From positions 121,383-185,382 of the forward strand of contig JBEKVI010000003.1 in assembly GCA_049514215.1 (NCBI GenBank): a stretch of 64,000 bases of DNA. The letters are read 5' to 3'. Within the stretch, counting starts at the first letter, position 1; each line of letters begins with the position of its first letter. The notes beneath the pieces were generated by a model. That model was not told the origin of the DNA. It searched no databases and worked only from the letters and a program-made list of their open reading frames with translations. Below, piece after piece: positions 1 to 8,938 of the stretch. Position numbers and translations under genes: made by a program. Source of the DNA: BOG-994 sp049514215 (lineage in GTDB: Bacteria > Pseudomonadota > Gammaproteobacteria > Burkholderiales > Burkholderiaceae_D).

Positions 1-1778
1 TCATGGCACAGGGTCTGTTGCAATCGGAGGTGGGCGAACGGCTCCAGTCGGACTACGTGCTCCTGCGCAACGTAGAGCATCGGCTTCAGTACCTCGACGA
101 TGCCCAGACCCACAGCCTGCCCGTCGAGGCGGAGGATCGCGATCGGCTGAGCTTGATGTGCGCGCCATGGGGAGGTGCGAGCTTCGCCGAACTGTTGGGC
201 CTAATCGAGCGCGAACAGAGGTTCGTGGCGCAAGAGTTCGATCTCGTCTTTGGCACGCGCCCGCAGGCGAGCCAGCCCCTTGCGCAGCGCTTCGCGCTCT
301 GGAGCGAATCGCTTGCGGCCGGCGAACCGAATCCCGCGCTCGTGGACGCGCTTGGCGAACTCGGCTACGAGGAGCCCGGGGAAGCGTTGCTGCGCCTAAA
401 GGCCCTTTGGACAAGTCCGAAGGCCAAGGCGCTTAGCGAACAGAACCGCGAGCGGCTGCAAAAGCTCGTTCCGGTGACGGTGACGCTCGCCACCGAACGC
501 GCAAGCAGCGAGTGTCCCGCAGGCAAGCTGCTGGGACGGCTTCTCGATCTCTTGGAAGCGATCGCAAGCCGGGGAGCTTATCTTGCGTTTCTGGGAGAGT
601 TTCCCGCTGCCTTCGATCGTGTGGCTGCCCTGCTTTCGGCAAGCCCGTGGGCCGCGCGCTATCTGACCTTGCATCCGCTGCTGCTAGACGAGCTTCTCGA
701 TCCCCCCGGCGACTCCCGTGTTCGATGGGACGCGGTCAGGGCGCGCCTTGAGGACGCGCTCGCGCGCGCACACGGGGATGTCGAGCGTCAGATGGATCTG
801 TTGCGGGAGACGCACCACGCCGAGCTTTTTGGACTCTTGATCAAGGACCTGGAGCAGCGCCTCACAGTCGAGGAGTTGGCCGACGAGCTTTCAGCGCTTG
901 CCGATCTCATCGTCGCCGCAGCGCTTGGCACCTGCTGGACCCTCGTGCGCTCCGCTCCAGATGAACCCTGCAGATTCGCCATCATTGCCTACGGGAAATT
1001 GGGGGGCAAGGAGCTAGGCTATGCGTCCGACCTTGACCTTGTCTTCTTGTACGAGGGTAGTGGGACCAATGACGATGACGCGGTGCGCTATGCCCGTCTG
1101 GCACAGCGCCTCATGAGCTGGCTGACCAGCCGCACGACGGCAGGAAGTCTTTTCGAGGTTGATCTCAGGCTGAGACCTGAAGGCACCGCGGGCCTCATGG
1201 TCACGACGTTGGATGGATTCGTCGACTACCAAAGGCGCGCTGCATGGGTGTGGGAACACCAGGCATTGACCCGGGCTCGTTTTTGCGCGGGCGATGACGT
1301 CCTCGGGGCGGCCTTCGAGAAGACGCGCCGCTCGATCCTTTCGGAAGCGCGCGACACCGCGCTGTTGCGCCGCGAGATCGTGGCAATGCGCGAGCGCATG
1401 CACTTGGGCCATCCCAACACGAGCGATCGATTCGACTTGAAACACGATGAAGGCGGCATGGTCGACATCGAATTTTGCGTGCAGTACCTGGTACTCGCCT
1501 ACAGCTCCCGATTCGCGGAGCTTCTCGATGATGTGGGCAACATCGCTTTGCTCGGTCGAAGCGCCCAGTGTGGACTCATCGATGCGGCCCTCGCCCAGAC
1601 GGTGGCGCATGCCTATCGCCAATACCGACGGCGCCAGCACCGGCTCCGACTGGCCGAAGCGCGCTTCGCCCGCGTTTCGCCAGAGGAGTTCGCAGGCGAG
1701 CGCCAAGCCGTGGGACGGCTTTGCGAAAGCCTCGAGCTCAATTGGATGCGCTCCGGGCAAGGCCCCGTGGTCGCGTGA
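1..1778 (+). CDS. glnE: Bifunctional glutamine synthetase adenylyltransferase/adenylyl-removing enzyme, 3' part
   Basis: GlnE adenylylates and deadenylylates glutamine synthetase in response to PII signals, controlling ammonium assimilation. The reading frame is open at the left edge, so the start and roughly the first third lie outside the window. The fragment begins at the end of the N-terminal adenylyl-removase domain (LRNVEHRLQYLDD, then QTHSLP). The second nucleotidyltransferase domain follows at about nt 980-1260, with GGKELGYASDLDLVFLYE and DLRLRPEGTAGL; the aspartates of SDLDL are the expected metal ligands. HDEGGMVDIEFCVQYL then opens the helical C-terminal domain. The last ~15 residues (from about ELNWMRSG) do not look typical of the family, so a small frameshift near the 3' end is possible. 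Identity is certain; the exact C-terminus is less so. Confidence 0.95.
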   Translation, partial: MAQGLLQSEVGERLQSDYVLLRNVEHRLQYLDDAQTHSLPVEAEDRDRLSLMCAPWGGASFAELLGLIEREQRFVAQEFDLVFGTRPQASQPLAQRFALWSESLAAGEPNPALVDALGELGYEEPGEALLRLKALWTSPKAKALSEQNRERLQKLVPVTVTLATERASSECPAGKLLGRLLDLLEAIASRGAYLAFLGEFPAAFDRVAALLSASPWAARYLTLHPLLLDELLDPPGDSRVRWDAVRARLEDALARAHGDVERQMDLLRETHHAELFGLLIKDLEQRLTVEELADELSALADLIVAAALGTCWTLVRSAPDEPCRFAIIAYGKLGGKELGYASDLDLVFLYEGSGTNDDDAVRYARLAQRLMSWLTSRTTAGSLFEVDLRLRPEGTAGLMVTTLDGFVDYQRRAAWVWEHQALTRARFCAGDDVLGAAFEKTRRSILSEARDTALLRREIVAMRERMHLGHPNTSDRFDLKHDEGGMVDIEFCVQYLVLAYSSRFAELLDDVGNIALLGRSAQCGLIDAALAQTVAHAYRQYRRRQHRLRLAEARFARVSPEEFAGERQAVGRLCESLELNWMRSGQGPVVA

Positions 1779-1970
1779 ATCTAGCTACTTCCCTGTATCG
1801 GGATCTAGGAGCTTGATTCGTCGCAGGTCGGGCCCATCCCTCCCTCGAAATGGGGACTCCAACCTATTCCGTTGCGCCGGCAATACGCGGCAACACTGTT
1901 TTACAGCACGTTACAGGAATTGAGGCGAGGATGGGCCTTCGATCCGAAAGCGGGGTCGCGGGAGCCGTCG
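1779..1970. other. Intergenic gap between glnE and the DUF1800 gene
   Basis: This 192-base gap has no convincing small gene and no clear terminator. The DUF1800 frame stays open back to an ATG at 1872, but the segment 1872-1970 reads as arginine-rich filler rather than a signal peptide, so I treat it as untranslated. A GGGAG sits 6 nt before the ATG at 1971. The short dyad CTGTTTTACAG at 1896-1906 has no assigned role. Confidence 0.4.
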
Positions 1971-3596
1971 ATGCAAGGCCATAATCCAAGAAGAATCCAG
2001 ATCCGGTGCACGGGGCCAGCTCGACGCGTCGTCCGTACGATGGCTACATGCTTGGCGCTGGCCAGTATCGTGTCGGCCGCGGGTGCAGCGACGAACAACA
2101 CGCCTGGCCAGGCGGAAGAGCAGGCGGCTCATGTTCTGAATCGGATCGCTTTCGGGGCGCGTCCGGGGGATATCGAGCGCGTGGCCAAAATGGGGGTGAA
2201 TCGCTACATCGACGAGCAACTCTATCCCGAACGCATAGCGCTTCCCAAGCCCTTGAGCGCACGACTTGCCGAGCTCCCCGTGCTACGCATGTCCCAAGGT
2301 GCGCTGGTGGCGCGGTTTAGGGACATCCAGCGCCAGGTCAAAGACGACAAGGAACAGGGCAAGGATGCCCGGCGCGACCTGGTGCGCGAGCTTTCCGAAC
2401 AAGCCGGCGAAGCCCGCCTTATTTCAGCCATCGACAGCCCGCGTCAACTCGAGGAAGTCATGGTCGACTTCTGGTACAACCACTTTAACGTGTTTGCCGG
2501 CAAAGGGCTTGACCGCAGCCTAGTGGCAAATTACGAACAAGAGGCGATCCGTCCGTACGCACTCGGTAAGTTTCGCGATCTGCTCGCGGCTACCGCGCAC
2601 CATCCGGCGATGCTTTTTTATCTCGACAACTGGCTCTCGTCGGCTCCGGGCTATCAGGCGCCCAATGGCGGCGCGCAAAAGCTCGCGGGATTAAACGAGA
2701 ATTACGCACGCGAACTGATGGAATTGCACACTCTGGGCGTGGACGGAGGCTATAGTCAGAAGGATGTGACGGAACTTGCGCGCATCCTGACCGGATGGAC
2801 TTTCGACCCGCGCGAAAAAGGCGAAGGCTCGACCTTTCGGTTCGATGCGCGACGCCACGACTGGGGTACCAAGCAGTGGCTTAACCGGACTGTCGCGCCG
2901 CGCGGTCAGGCCGAGGGAGAGTGGGCCTTGAACATCCTCGCCCAAAGTCCCGCAACGGCCCATCACATCAGCTATGAACTGGCGCAATACTTCGTCAACG
3001 ACACGCCTCCCAAGGCCTTGGTCGAGCGCATGACGCAACGCTATCTCGCCACCGACGGTGATATTCGCGCGGTGCTCGCAACGCTACTGCATAGTCCCGA
3101 ATTCCTCGACCCGGCCACCGAAGGTGCGAAATTCAAGACGCCCTATCAATACGTGGTCTCGGCCGTGCGCGCAAGCGGCATCGAGGTGTACAACGTGAGG
3201 CCCCTTCTGGGCACGCTCACGCAGCTTGGAATGCCGCTGTATGGTTGCCAGACGCCCGACGGCTACAAAAACACCGAGGATGCCTGGCTGAACTCCGATG
3301 CGATGACCAGGCGCATCAACTTTGCCACGGCGCTCGCCTCGGGTCGCCTCCCCCTTGAGCGTCGCATCGACGAGGCCAGCCTTTCGGGTCGCCCGGCCGA
3401 CCGGACGCTCCAAAATCCGGCGACCGCAAGCGCAGGGGACGATCGTCTACCGCCTCCAGAGCCTTTGGATGCGGACCGCTTGCTCGATACGCTGGGTGAA
3501 TCCATCTCCGGCAAGACGCTAACGGCTCTTGCCAATACCGAGCCTCAGCTGCGCGCCGCGCTTGTCCTCGGCAGTCCCGATTTCATGCGGCGTTAG
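1971..3596 (+). CDS. DUF1800 family exported protein
   Basis: A 541-residue member of the DUF1800 family, which is widespread and has no established biochemical function. Family hallmarks are HVLNRIAFGARPGD near the N-terminus, FWYNHFNVFAGKG, HPAMLFYLDN, and GLNENYARELMELHTLGV followed by TELARILTGWTF. The chosen ATG gives a basic N-region followed by a hydrophobic stretch (TCLALASIVSAAGA), consistent with a Sec signal peptide; an in-frame ATG at 2040 directly before that stretch is an alternative. The DUF1501 gene follows after 15 nt, and this pairing is common in bacteria. I infer that the two exported products act together in the envelope. Substrate and role cannot be read from the sequence. 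Confidence 0.85.
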   Translation: MQGHNPRRIQIRCTGPARRVVRTMATCLALASIVSAAGAATNNTPGQAEEQAAHVLNRIAFGARPGDIERVAKMGVNRYIDEQLYPERIALPKPLSARLAELPVLRMSQGALVARFRDIQRQVKDDKEQGKDARRDLVRELSEQAGEARLISAIDSPRQLEEVMVDFWYNHFNVFAGKGLDRSLVANYEQEAIRPYALGKFRDLLAATAHHPAMLFYLDNWLSSAPGYQAPNGGAQKLAGLNENYARELMELHTLGVDGGYSQKDVTELARILTGWTFDPREKGEGSTFRFDARRHDWGTKQWLNRTVAPRGQAEGEWALNILAQSPATAHHISYELAQYFVNDTPPKALVERMTQRYLATDGDIRAVLATLLHSPEFLDPATEGAKFKTPYQYVVSAVRASGIEVYNVRPLLGTLTQLGMPLYGCQTPDGYKNTEDAWLNSDAMTRRINFATALASGRLPLERRIDEASLSGRPADRTLQNPATASAGDDRLPPPEPLDADRLLDTLGESISGKTLTALANTEPQLRAALVLGSPDFMRR

Positions 3597-3611
3597 CAAA
3601 GAGGAGTCGCC

Positions 3612-4874
3612 ATGCGCCGTCGCACCTTCTTACGTACCGCCGCCACCGCGGCCCTACTGGTTCCAGTAGGACGTTCTGCCTGGGCCGCACTCAATCCGGC
3701 GTCTTCGATTGGCCCCTCGCAGCGCAAGCTGGTCGTCATCTTTCAGCGGGGTGCTGTGGATGGACTGAGCGTCGTCGTTCCTTACGCCGAACCCAACTAC
3801 TATCAGATGCGTTCGTCCATCGCGATCCAAAGGCCCGGTGGGGGCCAGGGTGCCCTCGATTTGGACGGTCGCTTCGGACTGCATCCGGCGCTCGCGAGTG
3901 TCATGCCTCTGTGGCGCAACGGCACGTTGGCCTTCGTCCACGCGGCAGGTTCGCCGGACGCCTCACGCTCGCATTTCGAGGCCCAGGATTTCATGGAGTC
4001 GGGTACCCCGGGACAAAGAACCACTCCCGATGGATGGATGAATCGCCTCTTGGGAGTCTTGCCCAATGGTGGCGAGAAAAGCGCCCCAACGCGCGCCGTC
4101 AGTGTCGGCCCCGTATTGCCGCGCATCTATGCCGGGCCGATGAGCGTGGCCAATATCGCTTCCGGTGCGGCGGGGACACGGCCTACGGTTCTCGATCGGC
4201 CGATGGTCTCCGATGCGTTTGGACAGCTCTACCAAGGCGATGACCGTCTCTCGCGCGCGTATCAGGAAGGTCGCTCGGCACACCGTGAAGTGATGGCGTC
4301 GATGGAGGATGAAGAATCCAATCGGGAGATGAAGGCGGCCGACAACGGCGCGCCCCTGCCTAACGGATTCCCGGATGACGCGGCGCGCCTGGCCCGCCTC
4401 ATGCGCCGCGATTCCCGGGTGCAACTGGCCTTCATGGCTGTGGGCGGCTGGGATACGCACGCCAACCAGGGCGGGGCCCAGGGGCAACTTGCCAACCGGC
4501 TGCAGCCCTTCGGTCAGGGGCTCGCCGCCCTTGCGGATGGTTTGGGACCCGTGTATGCGGATACCACGATCGTTGTCATGTCCGAGTTCGGAAGGACCGT
4601 GCGGCAAAACGGCAACGCAGGAACCGATCATGGCCACGGCAACGTGATGTGGCTGATGGGGGGACCGGTCGCTGGAGGCAAGGTGCATGGTGAATGGCCC
4701 AGTCTCGATGAAAGCCGTCTTTATCAGGGGCGCGATTTGGCCGTGACGACGGATTTCCGCCAAGTTCTGGCCCAAGTCGCCGAGCGCCACCTGCTGTTAC
4801 CGGACACTCAGCTCGCCCGGGTCTTCCCAGACCTGCCGCGCGCCTCAGGCCGCCTTAACGTGGTGCGCGCCTAG
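3612..4874 (+). CDS. DUF1501 family Tat-exported protein
   Basis: A 420-residue DUF1501 protein; the family is related to the alkaline phosphatase/sulfatase fold. The N-terminus MRRRTFLRTAATAALLVPVG is a twin-arginine signal, with cleavage likely after AWA. Family motifs include VIFQRGAVDGLSVVVPY, the GGWDTHANQGG block and VVMSEFGRTVRQNG followed by GTDHGHGN, with His and Asp positions like metal ligands. A good ribosome site (AGAGGAG) lies 6 nt before the ATG. It is almost certainly cotranscribed with the DUF1800 gene. Its stop codon shares the palindrome CTAG with the convergent azlD stop. The activity is unknown; a phosphatase- or sulfatase-like hydrolase is only an inference from the fold family. 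Confidence 0.85.
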   Translation: MRRRTFLRTAATAALLVPVGRSAWAALNPASSIGPSQRKLVVIFQRGAVDGLSVVVPYAEPNYYQMRSSIAIQRPGGGQGALDLDGRFGLHPALASVMPLWRNGTLAFVHAAGSPDASRSHFEAQDFMESGTPGQRTTPDGWMNRLLGVLPNGGEKSAPTRAVSVGPVLPRIYAGPMSVANIASGAAGTRPTVLDRPMVSDAFGQLYQGDDRLSRAYQEGRSAHREVMASMEDEESNREMKAADNGAPLPNGFPDDAARLARLMRRDSRVQLAFMAVGGWDTHANQGGAQGQLANRLQPFGQGLAALADGLGPVYADTTIVVMSEFGRTVRQNGNAGTDHGHGNVMWLMGGPVAGGKVHGEWPSLDESRLYQGRDLAVTTDFRQVLAQVAERHLLLPDTQLARVFPDLPRASGRLNVVRA

Positions 4875-5194
4875 CCGAAGTAGCGGACCACCGTGAACAC
4901 CAGCATGCCCAGGGCGATGGTCCAGAGCATGCTTTTCGTCCCCAGATAGACGACCGCTCCCGCAGTCACGCCCCAAAGTCGTGGCGAAACCACGAGGGAA
5001 TGATCGGGGCCCGAGGCCAGACCGATATCCGGCACGATGATGGCCACGAGCGCGCAGGCCGGCGCGTAACGCAGGCCCCTTTGGAGCCAGTCGGGCAATC
5101 CAAAACGCTCTGGAATGAAAAGATAACCGGCGCGCGTGACGAGCGTGACCAGCGTGAGGCCGGCGATCGTGATCCAGGCCTCCAACGGGCTCAT
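4871..5194 (-). CDS. azlD: AzlD family small subunit of branched-chain amino acid exporter
   Basis: A 107-residue, very hydrophobic protein with about four predicted membrane helices and the AzlD pattern (WITIAGLTLVTLVTRAGYLF, LRYAPACALVAIIVPD). AzlD partners AzlC in exporting branched-chain amino acids or their analogues across the inner membrane. The ATG overlaps the azlC stop (ATGA), so translation is probably coupled. It is the last gene of the long minus-strand run and ends tail to tail with the DUF1501 gene. Confidence 0.85.
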   Translation of the reverse strand: MSPLEAWITIAGLTLVTLVTRAGYLFIPERFGLPDWLQRGLRYAPACALVAIIVPDIGLASGPDHSLVVSPRLWGVTAGAVVYLGTKSMLWTIALGMLVFTVVRYFG

Positions 5195-5976
5195 GGCTTG
5201 GTCCTCGCAGCCCTGGGCGAGCGGTCCTTGACGGGTTCGCAGAATCGTTCGACCAAGAGGGCCACGGCGATTCCTGCGGCGGTCGCTCCCAGAATCCCCA
5301 AGCGAAGCGGCCAGCCCTGAGTCAATAGTGCAGCCAATGCGGTCGTTGCCACACCCAGTCGCGCAGGACCCGAGTGCAACAGGGGGATGACGAGCGCAAC
5401 CAAAGCAAGCGTGCCCGCAAAATCCAGCCCCCAGGATGCCGGGATGAAACTGGCCAAGATGATGCCCAAGAGCGAGGAGATCTGCCAGACGAGCCAGTTT
5501 GCGCCGGCGGCCCCCAATAGAAATTCCGCAGCGAACGGGCGCTCGGGCTCGCTGCCCAAGCGCTGCATGAACACGACGAAACTGATATCAGCCGAGAGGT
5601 AACCTAGAAGCAGTTTCCGAGACCAGGATTCGTCCCGGAATCGGGGCGCAAAGGTTGCGGCGTAAATGAGAAAGCGCAGATTGATGACGAGAGCCGTCAT
5701 AAGCACGATCGCCACGGGCGTTCCGCCAACCATGAGAGGCGCAGTCGCAATCTGGGCGGAGCCGGCAAAGACGATGAGCGTCATGCCCGTGGCCTGCCCC
5801 AGACTGAGTCCGGCTTTGAGCATGGCCACACCCGTCACCAGTCCCCAGGCGGCAGTCCCGATGCTAGCCGGGGCGACTTCGCGTGCTCCATAAAAGAACT
5901 CGCTGCGCGCGGTGGGGAGGGTGGCTTCCACGGGATCTGAGGGAAGGGGGGGGTGTCTAGTGCAGGAATCGGGCAA
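5191..5976 (-). CDS. azlC: AzlC family large subunit of branched-chain amino acid exporter
   Basis: A 261-residue inner-membrane protein, the large AzlC partner of AzlD. The family signature EFFYGAREVAPASIGTAAWG near residue 25 is followed by GVAMLKAGLSLGQATGMTLIVFAGSAQ and several hydrophobic helices. The N-terminal ~23 residues before the signature are hydrophilic and the exact start is unsure. It lies 23 nt downstream of panC. Placing a branched-chain amino acid exporter beside pantothenate genes is metabolically sensible because both draw on the valine precursor 2-oxoisovalerate, but that link is inference. Confidence 0.85.
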   Translation of the reverse strand: MPDSCTRHPPLPSDPVEATLPTARSEFFYGAREVAPASIGTAAWGLVTGVAMLKAGLSLGQATGMTLIVFAGSAQIATAPLMVGGTPVAIVLMTALVINLRFLIYAATFAPRFRDESWSRKLLLGYLSADISFVVFMQRLGSEPERPFAAEFLLGAAGANWLVWQISSLLGIILASFIPASWGLDFAGTLALVALVIPLLHSGPARLGVATTALAALLTQGWPLRLGILGATAAGIAVALLVERFCEPVKDRSPRAARTKP

Positions 5977-5999
5977 GCCGGCCCGCGCCGGAGGGGCTG

Positions 6000-6839
6000 T
6001 CAGATTTCGAGATTGTCGATGAGCCGGGTGGCTCCAAGCCAGGCGGCAGCCAGAACGAGCAGCGGTTCTGCGGTCTCCAGGTTTTCGGTCGTGGGAGGCT
6101 TTAGATCGATGCGGCGTCGAATCGCGATGTAATCAGGCCGCCATCCGCGCCGACTCAAGTGAAGGGCGCAGGCCGTCTCGATCGCTGCCACATCGCGCCG
6201 GCCGCTCTGCAGGGCGTCTTTGACTTCGTGCAGCGCGCGCGCGAGTTCCGGCGCTTCGCGCCGTTGCGCTTCGGACAGGTAGCCGTTGCGAGAGGACAGG
6301 GCCAGTCCATCCTGGGCGCGCACCGTTTCGGCCGCCACGATCTCGGTCGGGAGGGCAAACTGCCGACACATGTTGCGCACGATCATAAGCTGCTGGTAGT
6401 CCTTCTTGCCGAACACGGCGGCACGCGGTTGTACGCACGAGAAGAGCTTGAGCACGACGGTTGTAACACCGATGAAAAATCCCGGTCGGAATTCGCCCTC
6501 GAGGATGTCGCCCAGATCATGAGGGGGGCTCACGCGAAACTCCTGCGGCTCTGGATACAGCTCGCGCTCGTCCGGGGCGAACAAGACGTAGACCCCCTCC
6601 CGCGAGAGTTTCTCGCAGTCGGCCTCGAAGGTCCTGGGGTATCGGTCGAAATCCTCGTTTGGGCCGAATTGGAGCCGGTTCACGAAGATGCTCGCCACCA
6701 CCGGATCCCCGTGCCGCGCGGCCAGTCGCATCAAGGAGAGGTGCCCTTCGTGAAGGTTGCCCATCGTCGGTACAAACGCGGTACGCAGCTGTCCGCGCAA
6801 CTGTCCGCGCAGTTCTTCGATTGAGCTGACAATTTTCAT
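6000..6839 (-). CDS. panC: Pantoate--beta-alanine ligase
   Basis: PanC condenses pantoate and beta-alanine with ATP to give pantothenate, the precursor of coenzyme A. The 279-residue protein has the HIGH-type nucleotide motif in VPTMGNLHEGHLSLMRLA, then FVNRLQFGPNEDFDRYPR, VFGKKDYQQLMIVRNM and ETVRAQDGLALSSRN with the KMSKS-like region. The start at 6839 (MKIVSSIEEL) matches the family; the frame runs 46 codons further into panB but that extension is not PanC-like. It starts 4 nt after the panB stop, so the two genes are surely cotranscribed. Confidence 0.97.
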   Translation of the reverse strand: MKIVSSIEELRGQLRGQLRTAFVPTMGNLHEGHLSLMRLAARHGDPVVASIFVNRLQFGPNEDFDRYPRTFEADCEKLSREGVYVLFAPDERELYPEPQEFRVSPPHDLGDILEGEFRPGFFIGVTTVVLKLFSCVQPRAAVFGKKDYQQLMIVRNMCRQFALPTEIVAAETVRAQDGLALSSRNGYLSEAQRREAPELARALHEVKDALQSGRRDVAAIETACALHLSRRGWRPDYIAIRRRIDLKPPTTENLETAEPLLVLAAAWLGATRLIDNLEI

Positions 6840-6843
6840 CGGG

Positions 6844-7671
6844 TCAGTAGGTATGCTCGGTTGCCGGGAAACTGCCATCCTTGACGGCGGCGACATAGGC
6901 CCGCAGCGCCGCCTCGATGCTCGCCTGCCCGACCATGAAGTTGCGCACGAAGCGCGCCAGCTTGCCAGGGTAGACACCTAGCATGTCGTGCAACACGAGC
7001 ACCTGCCCCGAACAGCCGGGACCTGCGCCAATGCCGATGGTGGGGATTCCGAGGCCGTGCGTGACATCCTCTGCGAGTCCTGCCGGAATCATCTCGAACA
7101 CGAGCATGCGCGCTCCTGCCGCCTCGAGCGCGAGCGCATCGGCCTTGAGCTGTGCGGCCGACTCCGCCGTTCTGCCCTGCACCCGGTAGCCGCCCAAGGC
7201 GTGCTTGGTCTGTGGTGTCAGTCCCAGGTGGGAACAGACCGGTATCCCACGTTCCGTCAGGAAGTGAACGGTTTCACAAAGCCACGAGCCCCCCTCCATT
7301 TTCACCATCTGTGCTCCGGCACGCATGAGTTCTGTCGCGTTCGAGAAGGCCTGCTCCTTGGAGACGTGATAGCTTCCAAAGGGGAGATCCGCGATGATCC
7401 AGGCGCTCTTGGTTCCCTTGGCCACGCAGCGCGTATGGTAGGCGATCTCGGAAACCGTCACGGGAACCGTCGAATCCAATCCCTGAAGCACCATGCCCAT
7501 GGAATCGCCGATGAGCACCGCCTCCACGCCGCAATGATCCAAAAGCGCTGCGAAACTCGCGTCATAGCAGGTAAGCATCGCGATTTTCTCCCCCTGGGCA
7601 TGCATCTCGATGAGCCGAGGCAGGGTGATCGCCTTGCGTGAGGTGTTGGTGACGACGGTGGAATAGGCCAT
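6844..7671 (-). CDS. panB: 3-methyl-2-oxobutanoate hydroxymethyltransferase
   Basis: PanB transfers a hydroxymethyl group from methylene-tetrahydrofolate to 2-oxoisovalerate, the first committed step of pantothenate synthesis. At 275 residues it has the usual length. Diagnostic blocks are IAMLTCYDASFAALLD, LIGDSMGMVLQG (with a metal-binding Asp), DLPFGSYHVSKEQA, VKMEGG, CSHLGLTPQ and GIGAGPGCSGQVLVLHDMLG. It lies directly upstream of panC in the same run. The folate enzyme FolK encoded two genes earlier belongs to the pathway that supplies its cofactor. Confidence 0.97.
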   Translation of the reverse strand: MAYSTVVTNTSRKAITLPRLIEMHAQGEKIAMLTCYDASFAALLDHCGVEAVLIGDSMGMVLQGLDSTVPVTVSEIAYHTRCVAKGTKSAWIIADLPFGSYHVSKEQAFSNATELMRAGAQMVKMEGGSWLCETVHFLTERGIPVCSHLGLTPQTKHALGGYRVQGRTAESAAQLKADALALEAAGARMLVFEMIPAGLAEDVTHGLGIPTIGIGAGPGCSGQVLVLHDMLGVYPGKLARFVRNFMVGQASIEAALRAYVAAVKDGSFPATEHTY

Positions 7672-7723
7672 GGTACGAGCCCCGGTTCGAGGGTTCGCAA
7701 AGAGCGTCGCGCCAGGACGACCT

Positions 7724-8362
7724 CTAGCTCACCCGATTAAAGTGTTCGCGTCGACCCCGCAGGCCCGAGATTCGCTCCAAAAGAAGCTTGTAGTCCGCGT
7801 CATGGTCGACCAGATTCAGATGCTCGGTGTTCACGATCAGTAGAGGTGCGGCATTGTACTGGTAAAAGAAGCGAGTGTAGGCATCGCACAAATCGCGAAG
7901 ATAGGTCTCCGAGATCGCGGCTTCGCTGGGCCGGCCGCGTCGGGTGATCCTCTCGACCAAGGTGTCCGGGGGGGCCTCGAGCACGATCACGAGATCCGGA
8001 TCGGGTGCCTGGGGAGACAGACTCGCATAGATCTGACGATAAAGTTTCAATTCCTCATCGTCTAAGGTGAGCTGAGCGAAGATCGGGTCCTTTTCCAGGA
8101 GGAAGTCGGCCACGTACTGGCGCGCGAACAGATCACGCTGGGCCAGATCGCGCAGCTGATTGACGCGCTGAAAGAGGAAGAAGAGCTGTGTGGGCAGCGC
8201 GTAGCGCTTGCTGTCGCGATAAAAGCGGTTCAGAAACGGATTCGCGGCGGCGTCCTCGAGCACCACCTCGGCGCCCAGTGTTGCGCCAAGGCGCGCTGCA
8301 AGCGAAGTCTTCCCGGCGCCGATGGGACCTTCGACGACGATGTGCTTAAAGCGATCAAGCAT
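7724..8362 (-). CDS. Deoxynucleoside kinase family protein
   Basis: A 212-residue kinase of the deoxyadenosine/deoxyguanosine kinase family, which phosphorylates deoxynucleosides for nucleotide salvage. It has a P-loop (VVEGPIGAGKTSLAARLG) at about residues 9-26, the helix with QRVNQLRDLAQRDLFARQYV carrying the Arg pair expected at the active site, and a lid region TRRGRPSEAAISE. Betaproteobacteria regularly carry this gene between folK and panB, as here. Substrate preference cannot be assigned from sequence alone. Confidence 0.85.
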   Translation of the reverse strand: MLDRFKHIVVEGPIGAGKTSLAARLGATLGAEVVLEDAAANPFLNRFYRDSKRYALPTQLFFLFQRVNQLRDLAQRDLFARQYVADFLLEKDPIFAQLTLDDEELKLYRQIYASLSPQAPDPDLVIVLEAPPDTLVERITRRGRPSEAAISETYLRDLCDAYTRFFYQYNAAPLLIVNTEHLNLVDHDADYKLLLERISGLRGRREHFNRVS

Positions 8363-8440
8363 GACGGCCCAAGGGCGCGAGCCGGCGCCGTCTGCCGGAA
8401 GGATGCATTGGCCGGGGGCCCAATTGGTCCGAAGCCATCC

Positions 8441-8938
8441 TCACGGGTCGAGGCGCTCGATGGCCTGAGCCGTGCATCCGGCCAAGAAGGGGCGCGCCGG
8501 ACCGCGCCCGGGAATGTCGATCTCCGGGTCGAGCTCAAGAAGGGGCAAAAGAGTGAAGGCGCGCTCGGTCACACGAGGGTGCGGTACGGTCAACTCCGGG
8601 GTCGCGATTTGCACGTCTCCATACAGGAGCAGATCAAGGTCAAGCGTTCGTGGGGCATTTTTGACCGTGCGCACCCGGCCATAGCGCTTTTCGATCGCGA
8701 ACAGGGCATAAAGCAGATCCAAAGGGGACAGAAACGTTCGAACTTCCGCGACCGCGTTAAAGTAGTCGGGGCCGGAACTTTCGATGGGCTCGCTTCGGTA
8801 AAGGCCGGACGCGCCTACGAACTCGGTCTCGGGCAACTCGGACAGATCCGCGAGCGCATTGAGGACGGCGTCGCGTGCGAATCCGAGGTTGGCGCCCACG
8901 CCAATGAAGGCGCGAGTGCCATTGGACGTTTCACTCAT
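8441..8938 (-). CDS. folK: 2-amino-4-hydroxy-6-hydroxymethyldihydropteridine pyrophosphokinase
   Basis: FolK transfers pyrophosphate from ATP to hydroxymethyl-dihydropterin in folate synthesis. The 165-residue protein shows the family pattern: GVGANLGFARDAVLNAL at the start, LYRSEPIESSGPDYFNAVAEV, then RTLDLDLLLYGDVQI with the metal-binding aspartates and PHPRVTERAFTLLPLLEL. Its ATG overlaps the pcnB stop by one base (TGATG), indicating translational coupling in the same minus-strand run. Confidence 0.96.
   Translation of the reverse strand: MSETSNGTRAFIGVGANLGFARDAVLNALADLSELPETEFVGASGLYRSEPIESSGPDYFNAVAEVRTFLSPLDLLYALFAIEKRYGRVRTVKNAPRTLDLDLLLYGDVQIATPELTVPHPRVTERAFTLLPLLELDPEIDIPGRGPARPFLAGCTAQAIERLDP

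Noticed and set aside
1896..1906. CTGTTTTACAG as a LexA (SOS) box
   Set aside because: The spacing between CTGT and ACAG is only 3 nt; LexA boxes need about 8.
3963..4790. Long minus-strand open frame opposite the DUF1501 gene (275 codons)
   Set aside because: It lies wholly antisense to a well-supported gene, has no recognisable domain and is typical of G+C-rich sequence. The same applies to 1014-1760, 21940-22599, 6159-6824 and 6988-7641.
6786..6809. Tandem 12-nt near-repeat in panC coding for RGQL twice
   Set aside because: Typical PanC proteins have an equally long LRxQLRGQxRTAF segment here, so it is not an insertion, just similar codons.
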